A stretch of 64,000 nt of DNA from Amphiplicatus metriothermophilus (GTDB taxonomy: Bacteria > Pseudomonadota > Alphaproteobacteria > Caulobacterales > Parvularculaceae): contig NZ_FZQA01000003.1 of assembly GCF_900199215.1 (NCBI RefSeq), positions 248,001 to 312,000 of the forward strand, written 5' to 3'. Of this stretch, positions 39,833-49,612 are shown one piece after another. Each line of letters starts with the position of its first letter. The stretch's first letter is position 1. The position numbers and the translations under genes were made by a program. Below the pieces are notes generated by a model that saw only the letters and a program-made list of their open reading frames with translations, did not search any database and was not told the origin of the DNA.

Positions 39833-42466
39833 TCATGCGAGCAGCCGGGCGGCCATTTCGTAAAGATTGGGGGAGATCCCTTTCGCATTGGCGAGACGGC
39901 GCAGCTCGCGCTCGGCCTGCGCGCGGCGGTGCGGTTCGAGCCGCCGCCAGTTGTCGAGCGCGGCGATCAGACGCGCCGCGAGCTGGGGGTTAAGGGCGTC
40001 GATCGAGAGAATCTCGTCGACGAAAAAGCGATAGCCGGCGCCGTCAAGACGGTGGAACCCTGCGAGATTTTCGCGCGCGAAAACGCCGAGGAGACTGCGC
40101 GCTTTGTTCGGGTTGCGCCGGTCGAACGCCTCATGCCCGGTGAGCCGACGGACATGATCGAGAGAAGAGTCGCCTTGCGCTCCGTCCGGCTCGGGCCTCA
40201 TGGCGTTCCACGCCAGCCACTTATTGACCACGAGCGCATCGGCCTTCCAGCGCGCATAGAAGCGATCGAGCGCCTCACGCCGCTCCGGCCCGGAGCTTGT
40301 CGCGAGAGTCGCGGTCGCAGCGGCTTCGTCCGTCATGTTGTTGGCCGATTTCGCCTGCTCCAGCGCGAGAGATGTTTCGCCGGCCGCGACAAGCAAGGCC
40401 AACGCGGCGTTCTTCAGCGCGCGCTCGCCGGCCTGTTCCGCCGTAGGCTGGAATGGGCGATTCGGCCGCAAGCGCTCATACAGGGCGAGGAGCCGGTCTT
40501 TGAGCGCCGCGCCGACAGCTTCGCGCACATAGGTTCGCCCTCGCACGATCGCCGTAGGTTCGATGATCTCGACATTTCGGGCGAGGTCAGCCTCGCTTGG
40601 GCAGCGTAGAAGCTCGGCCGCGAGCGCAGGATCGCGATCGGCTTCGCCCATGGCGGCGAACAGCGCCTCTTCGAAGCGACTGAGCGCGGCTTCCCTGCTC
40701 TCCATCTCCTTTGCGCCGGCGAAGGCGAGGCAAAGGTCGCGCCAGAGCGCCTCCGTCGCGGCCCAGCGGTTGAATAGATCATCGTCGCGGGCGGCGAGGA
40801 AAAGTCGGTCGTCAAGAGACAGGCTGCGCTCAAGCCTGACCGGCGCGGAAAAACCGGTCAGAAGCGAGGCGATCGGCCGTTCATCAAACTTGCCGAGATC
40901 GAAATGCCCGGTTTCTTCTTTGAACTCCAGAACGCCTTCGGCGAGCCGCCGGCCGGACTCTGCGCCATAAAGCGCGTAGGCGATGGGGATATGTCGCGGC
41001 GGCTTTTCGGATTGTCCGGGCGTCGGGTCGGTCTTTTGGGCCAGTTCCAGCGCGTAAGCGCCGCTGGGGGCGATATGCTCCCTTACGCTCACTCGCGGCG
41101 TTCCGGCGTCGGAATACCAGCGGCGGAATTGCCGGAGATCGATGCCGCCGCCGTCCTCCATCGCCCTGACGAAATCTTCGACCGTGGCGGCCTCGCCGTC
41201 ATGACGCTCGAAGTAAAGATCGCAAGCGCTGCGGAATTTCTCGTGTCTCAGAAGGGTCTTCACCATCCGGACGATCTCGGCGCCTTTCTCATAGACGGTG
41301 GCCGTATAGAAATTGTCGATGGTGATGTAAGTCTCCGGGCGCGGCGGATGGGCGAGGGGGCCGGCGTCCTCCGGAAACTGCTGGCTCCACAGCCGGCGGA
41401 CGTCCTTGATGCGCTGAACGGCGCGGGACCGCATGTCCGCGGAGAATTCCTGGTCGCGAAAGACCGTGAAGCCTTCCTTCAGGCAAAGCTGGAACCAGTC
41501 GCGACAGGTCACGCGGTTGCCGGACCAGTTATGAAAATATTCGTGGGCGACGATGGACTCGATGGCCTCGTAATCGGTGTCGGTCGCGGTTTCGGGGCTG
41601 GCCAGCACATAGGCTGAATTGAAGATGTTGAGCCCCTTGTTCTCCATCGCGCCGAAGTTGAAGTGATCGACGGCGACGATCATGAAGATGTCGAGATCGT
41701 ATTCCCGCCCGAACGTTTCCTCGTCCCAGCGCATGGCGCGTTTGAGACAATCGAGGGTGTAAGCGCACTTATCGGCGTTTTGCGGCTGGACGAAGATCTT
41801 GAGCGCAACCTTGCGGCCCGAGCGGGTGATGAAGGAATCCTCTACCGCGGCGAGGTCGCCGCCGACCAGCGCGAACAGATAGGACGGCTTGGGATGGGGG
41901 TCCTCCCACCGGACGAAATGACGGCCTTCCGGCAGCATCCCTGACTCGACCGAATTGCCGTTGGAAAGAAGAACCGGGTAACGCGCCTGATCCGCTTCGA
42001 TCCGCACGGCGTATTTCGCCAGCACGTCCGGCCGGTCGAGGAAATAGGTGATGCGCCGAAAGCCTTCCGCCTCGCACTGGGTGCAGAACATGTCGTTGGA
42101 TATGTAGAGGCCCGACAAGGCGGTATTGGCCGCGGGGGCGCAGGCCGTGCGGATCGCCAGCGCGAAGCTCTCCGGCGGGTCGAACAGAGTCAGGGACTTC
42201 TCGTCGAGCGCGTACCGGTCTTTTGGCAGCGGCGCGCCGTCGAGGGCGACGGACAGAAGCTCGATCTTCTCGCCGTCAAGGACAAGCGGCGCCCCGGCGG
42301 GCGTTCCAGGAGCCTTCTGAACGGAGAGTCGAGAGGCGACGATCGTTCGCTGCGGATCGAGGCAGAAATCAAGCTCGATCCGGTTGATCAGATAGGCCGG
42401 CGGCCGATAATCGGCGAGGCGAACCGGTCGGGGCGCAGGAGCGTCGGGCGGGGCGTCGTCGCGCAT
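39833..42466 (-). CDS. pepN: Aminopeptidase N (M1 metallopeptidase)
   Basis: An 877-residue zinc aminopeptidase. The exopeptidase motif FGAMENKGLNIFN precedes the zinc site HEYFHNWSGN (first histidine at about residue 308) with its downstream glutamate in LKEGFTVFRDQEF. The length and the C-terminal helical domain match proteobacterial PepN. The start MRDDAPPDAPAPRPVRLADYRPPAY at 42466 is preferred; the open frame runs 53 codons further but reads like non-coding. Divergent from the argF'-type gene. Confidence 0.95.
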   Translation of the reverse strand: MRDDAPPDAPAPRPVRLADYRPPAYLINRIELDFCLDPQRTIVASRLSVQKAPGTPAGAPLVLDGEKIELLSVALDGAPLPKDRYALDEKSLTLFDPPESFALAIRTACAPAANTALSGLYISNDMFCTQCEAEGFRRITYFLDRPDVLAKYAVRIEADQARYPVLLSNGNSVESGMLPEGRHFVRWEDPHPKPSYLFALVGGDLAAVEDSFITRSGRKVALKIFVQPQNADKCAYTLDCLKRAMRWDEETFGREYDLDIFMIVAVDHFNFGAMENKGLNIFNSAYVLASPETATDTDYEAIESIVAHEYFHNWSGNRVTCRDWFQLCLKEGFTVFRDQEFSADMRSRAVQRIKDVRRLWSQQFPEDAGPLAHPPRPETYITIDNFYTATVYEKGAEIVRMVKTLLRHEKFRSACDLYFERHDGEAATVEDFVRAMEDGGGIDLRQFRRWYSDAGTPRVSVREHIAPSGAYALELAQKTDPTPGQSEKPPRHIPIAYALYGAESGRRLAEGVLEFKEETGHFDLGKFDERPIASLLTGFSAPVRLERSLSLDDRLFLAARDDDLFNRWAATEALWRDLCLAFAGAKEMESREAALSRFEEALFAAMGEADRDPALAAELLRCPSEADLARNVEIIEPTAIVRGRTYVREAVGAALKDRLLALYERLRPNRPFQPTAEQAGERALKNAALALLVAAGETSLALEQAKSANNMTDEAAATATLATSSGPERREALDRFYARWKADALVVNKWLAWNAMRPEPDGAQGDSSLDHVRRLTGHEAFDRRNPNKARSLLGVFARENLAGFHRLDGAGYRFFVDEILSIDALNPQLAARLIAALDNWRRLEPHRRAQAERELRRLANAKGISPNLYEMAARLLA

Positions 42467-42605
42467 TGTCTCGATCCTGAAAGCCGAAACGGGCGGGGGA
42501 GAGTGGCCGCTCCGACGACCTCTGTCAAAGCCGGGGCCGGAGGAAACCAGGCCGCGGCGTCTAAAGCCGCTTGGAATCAGGAAGGCCGCCTTATAAATAG
42601 CGCCG

Positions 42606-43616
42606 ATGAAGCATTTTCTGAACACCGCCGACTGGAGCCGCGCCGAACTTCAGGCGATGCTCGACGACGCCAGGGCGATGAAGAAATCACCCTATGGCGA
42701 TGCGCTGAAAAATAAAACCGTCGCCCTTCTGTTCCTGAACAACAGTCTGAGGACGCGTACGTCCTTCGACGTCGGCGCGCGCCAGCTCGGCGGCCATGCC
42801 GTAGTGCTCTCTCCATCGGGGGGCATGTGGCCTCTCGAGTTCGAGGACGGCGTCGTCATGGACGGCGAGGCCGAGGAGCACGTCAAGGAGGCCGCCAAGG
42901 TACTGTCGCGCTATTGCGACCTCATCGGCATCCGCGCCTTCCCGAAGTTCCAGAACTGGGAGGAGGACCGAAAGGACCGCATCCTAACCGCCTTTGCGAA
43001 ATACGCCGACGTGCCTGTCATAAACATGGAGACGATCACCCATCCCTGTCAGGAGATGGCGCTCGTCATGGCGTTGCAGGAGCGTTGCGAGAAGGATGGG
43101 CGCGGCCCGCTTGACGGCAAGAAGTTCCTGCTCACCTGGACCTATCATCCCAAGCCCCTGAACACCGCGGTCGCGAATTCCGCCCTCATGATCGCGGCGA
43201 AATTCGGCATGGCGGTGACGGTGCTGTGCCCGACCGAGGATTATATTCTCGACGAGCGATACATGGCTCAGGCGCTGCGCGACGCGAATGCGAACCGTCA
43301 GGCGGTGACCATCACCCATGATATCACCCAAGGCTATGACGGCGCCGATTTCGTCTACGCGAAAAGTTGGGGCGCGCTGCCCTATTTCGGAAATTGGGGC
43401 CCGGAAAAGCGCATCCGCGACCGCTTCAGGCATTTCATCGTCGATGAAGAGAAAATGGCGCGAACGAACAATGCGTTGGTGTCGCATTGCCTGCCCATGC
43501 GCCGGAACGTGAAGATGACGGACGCCGTTTTCGACGGACCGAATTGCATCGCCTATGAGGAGGCCGAAAACCGGCTGCATGTGCAAAAGGCGATCATGAA
43601 GGCGCTGGCGACGTGA
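42606..43616 (+). CDS. argF': N-acetylornithine carbamoyltransferase
   Basis: A 336-residue transcarbamylase that makes N-acetylcitrulline from N-acetylornithine and carbamoyl phosphate. The carbamoyl-phosphate loop is SLRTRTSFDVG. The sequence follows the Xanthomonas enzyme rather than ordinary ornithine transcarbamylase: MKHFLNTADWSRAEL, VINMETITHPCQE, WTYHPKPLNTAVANSAL, CPTEDYILDERYM and SHCLPMRRNVK. This implies arginine synthesis through acetylated citrulline, then deacetylation. Stop overlaps the GTG of the next gene. Confidence 0.93.
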   Translation: MKHFLNTADWSRAELQAMLDDARAMKKSPYGDALKNKTVALLFLNNSLRTRTSFDVGARQLGGHAVVLSPSGGMWPLEFEDGVVMDGEAEEHVKEAAKVLSRYCDLIGIRAFPKFQNWEEDRKDRILTAFAKYADVPVINMETITHPCQEMALVMALQERCEKDGRGPLDGKKFLLTWTYHPKPLNTAVANSALMIAAKFGMAVTVLCPTEDYILDERYMAQALRDANANRQAVTITHDITQGYDGADFVYAKSWGALPYFGNWGPEKRIRDRFRHFIVDEEKMARTNNALVSHCLPMRRNVKMTDAVFDGPNCIAYEEAENRLHVQKAIMKALAT

Positions 43617-44950
43617 GCGTCCCGAAGACAGCCCAACCCATGAGCCGCTCCACCCGCCAGACCATCGTCCAGCTCCTGTCCAACATGCAGGACGGCAAGG
43701 AGATCCGCTCTTATCTGCAGCGGTTCTCCGCGGTCGATCAGTCGCGTTTCGCCGTCATCAAGATCGGCGGCGCCATCCTGCAGCAAGAGATTGAGGAGAC
43801 CGCCTCCGCGCTCGCCTTTTTGCATACGGTCGGCCTCACGCCGATCGTCCTGCACGGCGCCGGGCCGCAGCTCGACGCGGCGCTGCAGGCCCGAGGCGTG
43901 GACACGCCCAAGATCGACGGCCTTCGCGTGACCAGCGCGGAAGCGCTTGACGTCGCCCGCGATGTCTTCATTGGCGAGAACATCAAACTGGTCGAAGCCA
44001 TCCGCGCGCAAGGGGTGGACGCTCATTCGCTGACGACGGGCGTCATAGAGGCCGATTGCCTCGACAAGGAAAAGTATGGTTTCGTCGGCGAGCCGACGAA
44101 TGTACGGCTCGGCCTGATCCGCTCGGTCGTCAGATCGGGCGCGATTCCGATCCTCGCCTGCCTCGGCATCGCGCCTGGCGGTCAACTCCTCAACATCAAC
44201 GGCGATTCAGCGACGCGCGCGCTGGTGGGCGCGCTCCAGCCGATGAAGGTCGTGTTTCTGTCCGGAGTCGGCGGTTTGCTCGACAAGCACGGCAAGCCCA
44301 TGCATTCGATCAACTTGGCGTCGGACTATGACCGGCTGATGCAGGCGGAGTGGGTGCAGGGGGGCATGCGCCTGAAACTTCAAGAGATCAAGCGGCTTCT
44401 TGAGACGCTCCCGCTGTCGTCGTCCGTTTCGATCACGACGCCTTCGGGCCTCATCCGCGAGCTGTTCACACATGGCGGCTCCGGCACGCTTGTGCGTCTG
44501 GGCGAGCGTATCAATACGATCACCGATCAGGGGGATCTGGACAGAGCGCGAACGATCGCGCTGATCGAAGGCGCCTTTGGCCGAAAGCTGAAGTCTGACT
44601 GGTGGAAAGGTCTCGACTTTCATGAAGCGCATATGGCCGAAAGCTATCGCGCCGGCGCGATTTTGACCAAGGTTGATGATTTCATCTATCTCGACAAATT
44701 CGCGGTGCTGGAGGACGCGCGCGGAGAGGGGCTGGCGCGCACCGTCTGGCGTCAGTTCGCAAAGACCAATCCCCGTTTCTTCTGGCGCTCGCGCACCGAG
44801 AACGGCTTCAACGCGTTTTACGCCGAATCCGCCCAAGGTTCGGTGAAGCGGGGCCAGTGGACCATCTTCTGGATCGGCGAGGCGGATCTCAATCGCGTCG
44901 CCGACGTCGTCGATCGCATCGCCGCCCTGCCGCCGTCATTCGAGGACTAG
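43613..44950 (+). CDS. argB: Bifunctional N-acetylglutamate synthase/kinase
   Basis: A 445-residue protein. Residues about 1-285 are an acetylglutamate kinase of the amino-acid kinase fold (FAVIKIGGAILQQ, LHGAGPQLDAAL, LNINGDSATRALVGAL). Residues about 290-445 are a vertebrate-type NAT acetyltransferase domain (IALIEGAFGRKLKSDWW, LDKFAVLEDARGEGLARTVW, FFWRSRTENGFNAFYAESAQGS). This fusion is the NAGS/K described from Maricaulis maris and Xanthomonas, doing both first steps of arginine synthesis. GTG start at 43613 overlaps argF'; an ATG at 43640 is possible. Confidence 0.93.
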   Translation: MSVPKTAQPMSRSTRQTIVQLLSNMQDGKEIRSYLQRFSAVDQSRFAVIKIGGAILQQEIEETASALAFLHTVGLTPIVLHGAGPQLDAALQARGVDTPKIDGLRVTSAEALDVARDVFIGENIKLVEAIRAQGVDAHSLTTGVIEADCLDKEKYGFVGEPTNVRLGLIRSVVRSGAIPILACLGIAPGGQLLNINGDSATRALVGALQPMKVVFLSGVGGLLDKHGKPMHSINLASDYDRLMQAEWVQGGMRLKLQEIKRLLETLPLSSSVSITTPSGLIRELFTHGGSGTLVRLGERINTITDQGDLDRARTIALIEGAFGRKLKSDWWKGLDFHEAHMAESYRAGAILTKVDDFIYLDKFAVLEDARGEGLARTVWRQFAKTNPRFFWRSRTENGFNAFYAESAQGSVKRGQWTIFWIGEADLNRVADVVDRIAALPPSFED

Positions 44951-44954
44951 AGCC

Positions 44955-45905
44955 GTGAGCGAGCCTTATCTCATCGGCCTAGTCGGCGCCCGGGGGCATA
45001 CGGGCGCGGAGCTCTTGCGGCTTATCGGCGGCCATCCCGAGCTCATGCTCGCCTTCGCGGTAAGCCGGGAATGGGCCGGGCGGCGGGTCAACGAGATCGC
45101 GCCCGAAATTCTGGACGATTGCCTCTTCGAGGCGTTGACGCCGGAAGAGGTCGGCGATCGCCGCGCCGACGCCGTCATTCTGGCGCTCCCTGACGGGGCT
45201 GGGGCCGATTACGTTGCCGCCATTCAAAAACGCGCGCCGGAAAAGATCATTATCGATCTGTCAGCGGATTATCGCTTCGACGACGCCTGGGCTTATGGCC
45301 TGCCGGAGCTTTTCCGCCATCGCATCGCCGGCAAACGGCGAATCGCCAATCCCGGATGCTATGCGACGGCCATGCAGCTCGCGGTCGCGCCCCTGCTCGA
45401 TCATCTCGACGGCCCGCCATCGCTTTTCGGCGTTTCCGGCTATTCAGGCGCGGGAACGACGCCGAGCCCGCGCAACGATGCCGAACGGCTCAAAGACAAT
45501 CTCATGCCCTACGCTCTCGCCGGCCACAAGCACGAGCGTGAAGCATCGCGTCATCTCGGGCGCACCGTACGGTTCACGCCGCATGTCCATCCGGCTTTTC
45601 GAGGGCTGCTCGTCACGGCCCATCTGCCGCTCGCCGCGCCCATGAAGGCGGAGGAAGTGAGGGCGGTTTTCATCAAGGCGTACAAGGACGAACCGCTTGT
45701 CAGCATCATAGACGGGCCGCCCGAACTGAAGGACGGGACAGGACGCGCCGGGGTCGTGATCGGCGGGTTCGCCGTGAGCGCAGACGGCGATCACGCCGTC
45801 GTCGTGGCGGCGGAGGACAATCTGCTCAAAGGCGCGTCGGTGCAGGCGATTCAGAATCTCAATCTGGCGCTTGGCCTCGATGAGTTCGTCGGCCTTCCGG
45901 TTTAG
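44955..45905 (+). CDS. argC: N-acetyl-gamma-glutamyl-phosphate reductase
   Basis: A 316-residue enzyme for the third step of arginine synthesis. N-terminal IGLVGARGHTGAELLRLIGGHPE binds NADP; the catalytic cysteine is in NPGCYATAMQLAVAPL; FTPHVHPAFRGLLVTAH follows. The length fits the shorter ArgC type found with NAGS/K fusions. GTG start four bases after argB, so it completes an argF'-argB-argC operon. Confidence 0.95.
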   Translation: MSEPYLIGLVGARGHTGAELLRLIGGHPELMLAFAVSREWAGRRVNEIAPEILDDCLFEALTPEEVGDRRADAVILALPDGAGADYVAAIQKRAPEKIIIDLSADYRFDDAWAYGLPELFRHRIAGKRRIANPGCYATAMQLAVAPLLDHLDGPPSLFGVSGYSGAGTTPSPRNDAERLKDNLMPYALAGHKHEREASRHLGRTVRFTPHVHPAFRGLLVTAHLPLAAPMKAEEVRAVFIKAYKDEPLVSIIDGPPELKDGTGRAGVVIGGFAVSADGDHAVVVAAEDNLLKGASVQAIQNLNLALGLDEFVGLPV

Positions 45906-46015
45906 ACAGCGCGCCCAGTCCTGCATGCGCTGATTAGTCCGTAGGCGGGCCAGGTTTGCGGCGCTTGCGCACAAGCGGATCAAGCGGTTCTAATGAAGCG
46001 AATTGGGCGCGGAAC

Positions 46016-47770
46016 ATGGCGGTCGAAGGCGGCGATTTTCTCTTTCAGGCGGCGACCTATCTCGGCGCGGCGGCGATCGCCGTGCCGCTGTTCAACCGTT
46101 TCAAGCTCGGTTCGATTCTCGGCTATCTGGCCGCCGGCATGGTCGTGGGGCCGGGCGGGCTAAATCTCCTGCACCAGGAAGAAGGGGTCTTTCACGTCGC
46201 GGAGCTCGGCGTCGTCCTGTTCCTGTTCGTGATCGGTCTTGAGCTTTCGCTGTCGCGGCTGTGGGCTTTGCGAGACAATATCTTCGGCCTTGGCGCCGCG
46301 CAGATGACCGTCACCGGCGCCGTCATCGCCGGGCTTTTTGTCGCGGCGCAAGTGATGCCCGCGCCGGCGGCGATCATCGCGGGACTGTCGCTCGCCTTTT
46401 CGTCGACGGCTTTCGCGCTTCAACTCATGAAGGAGCGCGGCGAGCTCAATTCGAGCTACGGGGCCCGCGCCTTTCCGGTGCTGCTTTTTCAGGACCTCGC
46501 CGTCATTCCACTGCTCGCGGCGATTCCTTTTCTAGCGGGCGCCGGGTCGGACGCCCCGGCCGCCGCCGGCTGGAACGATTCGGCGAAGGCGGCAGGCGTG
46601 ATCGTCGCGCTGGTGCTGATCGGGAAATACGCGCTCAATCCGATCCTGCGTCTGGTGGCGAGCTCAGGCTCGCGCGAGGCTTTCGCCGCCACGGCGCTGT
46701 TCATCGTCGCGGCGACGGCGCTCGCCGTCGGCTGGGCGGGCCTCTCGATGGCGCTCGGCGCGTTTCTCGCAGGCGCGCTTCTCGCGGATTCAGCGTATCG
46801 CCATCAGATCGAAGTCGACATTGAGCCGTTCCGCGGTCTGCTTCTCGGCCTGTTCTTTATCTCGATCGGCATGCGGCTGGATCTGACGCTGATTCTGGAT
46901 GCATGGGGCGTCGTGCTCGGCGGGGCGCTCGGGCTCGTGCTCATCAAGATGGCGATCCTCTACGCGCTGGCGAGGCTGTTCGGCGCACGGCGACAAGACG
47001 CGTTTATGACCGGCGCGGTGCTGTCCCAGGGAGGAGAGTTCGCCTTCGTCACGCTCGCTCTCGGGACGGAAGCCGCCCTGTTCAGCAATGTCGAGGCGAC
47101 GCTCATGTCGGCGATCGTGACCGTCTCCATGGTTGCGACGCCGTTCCTGCTTCTGCTCGTTCGCGGACTCTCTAAAAAGAAGGAAAGCCGCGGCGAGCCG
47201 CTTGATGAAGCGCAGCAAAGATCCGGACACATTCTTGTCGTCGGGTTCGGGCGCATGGGTCAGATCATCTCCCAGGTGCTCGGCAATTCCGGCTTCGACG
47301 TGATCGCCATCGACCGCAATCCTTCGCATATTCACAACGCCCAGCGTTACGGCTTCAAGGTTTACTATGGCGACGGGGCGCGGCTCGACACGCTGATCAC
47401 CGCCGGCGCGCTCGACGCGAAGGCGGTCATTCTGTGCATGGACGATCCCGCCTCGGTCAATCATGCGGTCGCGGCTTTGCGCGAAAGGGCGCCGGCTTTG
47501 CCCATCTTCGCCGTCGCCCATGACCGGATGCACGAGATCGCCCTCAGACCGCTCGGCCCTGACTTCATCGTTCGCGAAACGCTGGAATCGAGTCTGCTGC
47601 TCGCCCGTAACGTGCTTGAACGCCTCGGTTTCGATGAGCGCCTGATTGACGACGTGGTGCAGGAGTTTCGCAAGCGCGATCGCGAAAGGCTGCTCGCGCA
47701 GATGGATTACGGTCCGGAAGCCGGCAAGGACGTCATGCACCAGCGGTTCGAGGCGATCGACAGAAAATGA
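46016..47770 (+). CDS. CPA2 monovalent cation:proton antiporter (KefB/KefC-like)
   Basis: A 584-residue inner-membrane protein. About twelve hydrophobic helices fill residues 5-390 (YLAAGMVVGPGGLNLL, FLFVIGLELSLSRLWALRD, FSSTAFALQLMKERGE, LFFISIGMRLDLTLI). A cytoplasmic TrkA-N/RCK domain begins near residue 405 with HILVVGFGRMGQIISQVL, followed by IAIDRNPSHI and ILCMDDPASVNHAV, as in Kef potassium efflux proteins. No KefF/KefG accessory gene is adjacent. The start at 46016 is preferred because upstream residues are not hydrophobic or conserved in type. Confidence 0.9.
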   Translation: MAVEGGDFLFQAATYLGAAAIAVPLFNRFKLGSILGYLAAGMVVGPGGLNLLHQEEGVFHVAELGVVLFLFVIGLELSLSRLWALRDNIFGLGAAQMTVTGAVIAGLFVAAQVMPAPAAIIAGLSLAFSSTAFALQLMKERGELNSSYGARAFPVLLFQDLAVIPLLAAIPFLAGAGSDAPAAAGWNDSAKAAGVIVALVLIGKYALNPILRLVASSGSREAFAATALFIVAATALAVGWAGLSMALGAFLAGALLADSAYRHQIEVDIEPFRGLLLGLFFISIGMRLDLTLILDAWGVVLGGALGLVLIKMAILYALARLFGARRQDAFMTGAVLSQGGEFAFVTLALGTEAALFSNVEATLMSAIVTVSMVATPFLLLLVRGLSKKKESRGEPLDEAQQRSGHILVVGFGRMGQIISQVLGNSGFDVIAIDRNPSHIHNAQRYGFKVYYGDGARLDTLITAGALDAKAVILCMDDPASVNHAVAALRERAPALPIFAVAHDRMHEIALRPLGPDFIVRETLESSLLLARNVLERLGFDERLIDDVVQEFRKRDRERLLAQMDYGPEAGKDVMHQRFEAIDRK

Positions 47771-47785
47771 GGGACGCGCGAACAC

Positions 47786-48205
47786 TCAGCCCGGCTGGGC
47801 GGAGTCCTCGATCGCGTGCATTTCCGCGTCGCTCAGGCCGAAATGATGGCCGATCTCATGCACGAGCACATGGGTTATCAGTTCGCCGAGCGTGATCTGT
47901 CCGTTCTCGATCCATTCCTCAAGCAGCGGGCGGCGATAAAGATGCACGTGATCAGGCGTCGCTGCGGGATCGGATACGGACTTTTCGAGAAGATCGACGC
48001 CTTCATAAAGTCCGGTGAGTTCGAATGGATCGTCGATGCCCATCTCGTTTAGGACTTCCTCTTCAGCGAAGTCCGCGACATGCAGCACGACATTGCCGCA
48101 CAAACGGCGAAAGGCTTCCGGCAGCGCATCGAAAGCGGCGCGTGCGAGGGCGTCGAACTCCTCGAGCGAAGGCGCGCGCCGGGCGCGCCAGTCGGCGGCG
48201 CTCAT
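47786..48205 (-). CDS. Metallopeptidase-family (zincin-like) protein
   Basis: A 139-residue protein of the zincin-like DUF1025 family. The zinc motif is HVLVHEIGHHFGLSDAEM near the C-terminus (HExxH plus a further acidic pair). Preceding segments EFDALARAAFDALPEAFRR, FELTGLYEGVDL and VHLYRRPLLEEW are typical. No activity has been shown for most members. No signal peptide. Overlaps the upstream serine-hydrolase gene by 4 bases. Confidence 0.88.
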   Translation of the reverse strand: MSAADWRARRAPSLEEFDALARAAFDALPEAFRRLCGNVVLHVADFAEEEVLNEMGIDDPFELTGLYEGVDLLEKSVSDPAATPDHVHLYRRPLLEEWIENGQITLGELITHVLVHEIGHHFGLSDAEMHAIEDSAQPG

Positions 48206-49608
48206 GGCGACGCCTCAGCGCCTGACGACGCCCCGGCTTCGTCGCTGGATCCGATCGCTGCGACGATGGCCGCGACGGTGGGCGCGACGACGCTCAGGGG
48301 AGGCATCCCCCGCGTCATGCCCGTCCGGACGATGACAGTCCGTTTGTCCGGGATGATGAAGACATACTGTCCTTCATGGCCGGAGAAGAAGTAGAGGCTT
48401 TCCGGCGCCCCGGAAATATAACGCCGGCGCATTTCGCCGTCCCTGTTGAGCCAGAAATGCGCGCCGTAAGCGCCGTCTGACGCCGGCGTCGGCGCGCTGA
48501 CGTAATCCGGCCAGCCTTCCGGCAGCAGCCGGCGCCCTTCCCAGACTCCGTCATTGAGATAAAGCTGGCCGAGCCGCCCCCAGTCGCGCGCCGTCGCATA
48601 AACGTAAGACGAACCGATCGGCGCGCCGGCGCTGTCAGTTTCCATGACGACGCTCGCCGCGCCGATCGGCCGGAAAACGGCCTCGCGCGCGAAGGCCTGA
48701 TAATCGACGCCCTTTTCCGCCAGAACGCGGCGCAATGTGCGCGCGATGAGATTGGTCGTTCCGCTCGAATAGGACCAATGATCTCCAGGCGGATGAACGA
48801 GCGGTCGGCGCGCCGCCGCTGCGCCGGCGTCAGCCTCGCGGAACAGCATCCGGTTCACGTCCGAGCGAGGATCGGCGTAGTTCTCATCGAAGGCGAGCCC
48901 GCTTTGCATCCGCAGAAGGTCGTTCCAGGTGATCGCCGCCCGAGCCGGGTCGTCGCGCCATTCCTCGACCGGCGCGGGGTCCGTAATGTCGATATGGCGG
49001 CGCAAAACGGCGGCGCCGACGATCGTCGCCGTGACGCTCTTGGCCATCGACCAGCTCAGGAAGGGCGTCGCCGCGTCGAATCCGTCCGCGTAACGCTCTG
49101 CGACCAACGCGCCGTCGACGACAACGAGCAAGGCGCGATGCGCGGCGCGGGCGTCGGCCATCGCCGCGTCGAGAGCGTTTTCGATCGCCGCATAATCCAC
49201 ACGGGGCAGGGCGCTGACGGAATCCGCCCGCGCTTCAGGCCAAGGCGCGCCGGGGCGCATCGGTTCGAGCGGGGGAAGCGGGGCAAGGGGGCCGCGCGCG
49301 ATCGCGCAACCATATCCATCGCGGTAAATCGCCCGAGAGCGGCCCAGGCCGTAGAGCGCGGCGCTGACGGCTTTCGCCTCCTTGTCCGCGCGGGCGCGCA
49401 CGTGGTCTAAAACGGGATTAATTCCGGAGAACTCGCCAGCTCGCACGACCGCTTCCGGCCGGCCGGCGAGAAAGATCTCCGAACACAGGGTTTTCGCCAC
49501 GTAGCCGGCCGGAACCTGGGCCACGCCGTTCAGATAATAATGAAGGAATGCGCCCGCCGCTGTCGCGAGAACGACGCCGCCGGCGAGCCAAAATCCGCGG
49601 CGGCTCAT
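48202..49608 (-). CDS. Serine hydrolase, class C beta-lactamase/esterase family
   Basis: A 468-residue protein with an N-terminal signal or anchor (MSRRGFWLAGGVVLATAAGAFLHYYL). The SxxK nucleophile is SWSMAKSVTATIVG, the Tyr-x-Ser-like element HWSYSSGTTNLIAR, and downstream HFWLNRDGEMRRRY. The family covers beta-lactamases, D-amino-peptidases and esterases; a 150-residue segment before the catalytic domain is unusual for a true beta-lactamase, so an esterase or peptidase role is more likely. Follows the small membrane protein gene by 4 bases. Confidence 0.88.
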   Translation of the reverse strand: MSRRGFWLAGGVVLATAAGAFLHYYLNGVAQVPAGYVAKTLCSEIFLAGRPEAVVRAGEFSGINPVLDHVRARADKEAKAVSAALYGLGRSRAIYRDGYGCAIARGPLAPLPPLEPMRPGAPWPEARADSVSALPRVDYAAIENALDAAMADARAAHRALLVVVDGALVAERYADGFDAATPFLSWSMAKSVTATIVGAAVLRRHIDITDPAPVEEWRDDPARAAITWNDLLRMQSGLAFDENYADPRSDVNRMLFREADAGAAAARRPLVHPPGDHWSYSSGTTNLIARTLRRVLAEKGVDYQAFAREAVFRPIGAASVVMETDSAGAPIGSSYVYATARDWGRLGQLYLNDGVWEGRRLLPEGWPDYVSAPTPASDGAYGAHFWLNRDGEMRRRYISGAPESLYFFSGHEGQYVFIIPDKRTVIVRTGMTRGMPPLSVVAPTVAAIVAAIGSSDEAGASSGAEASP

Positions 49609-49612
49609 GCGG

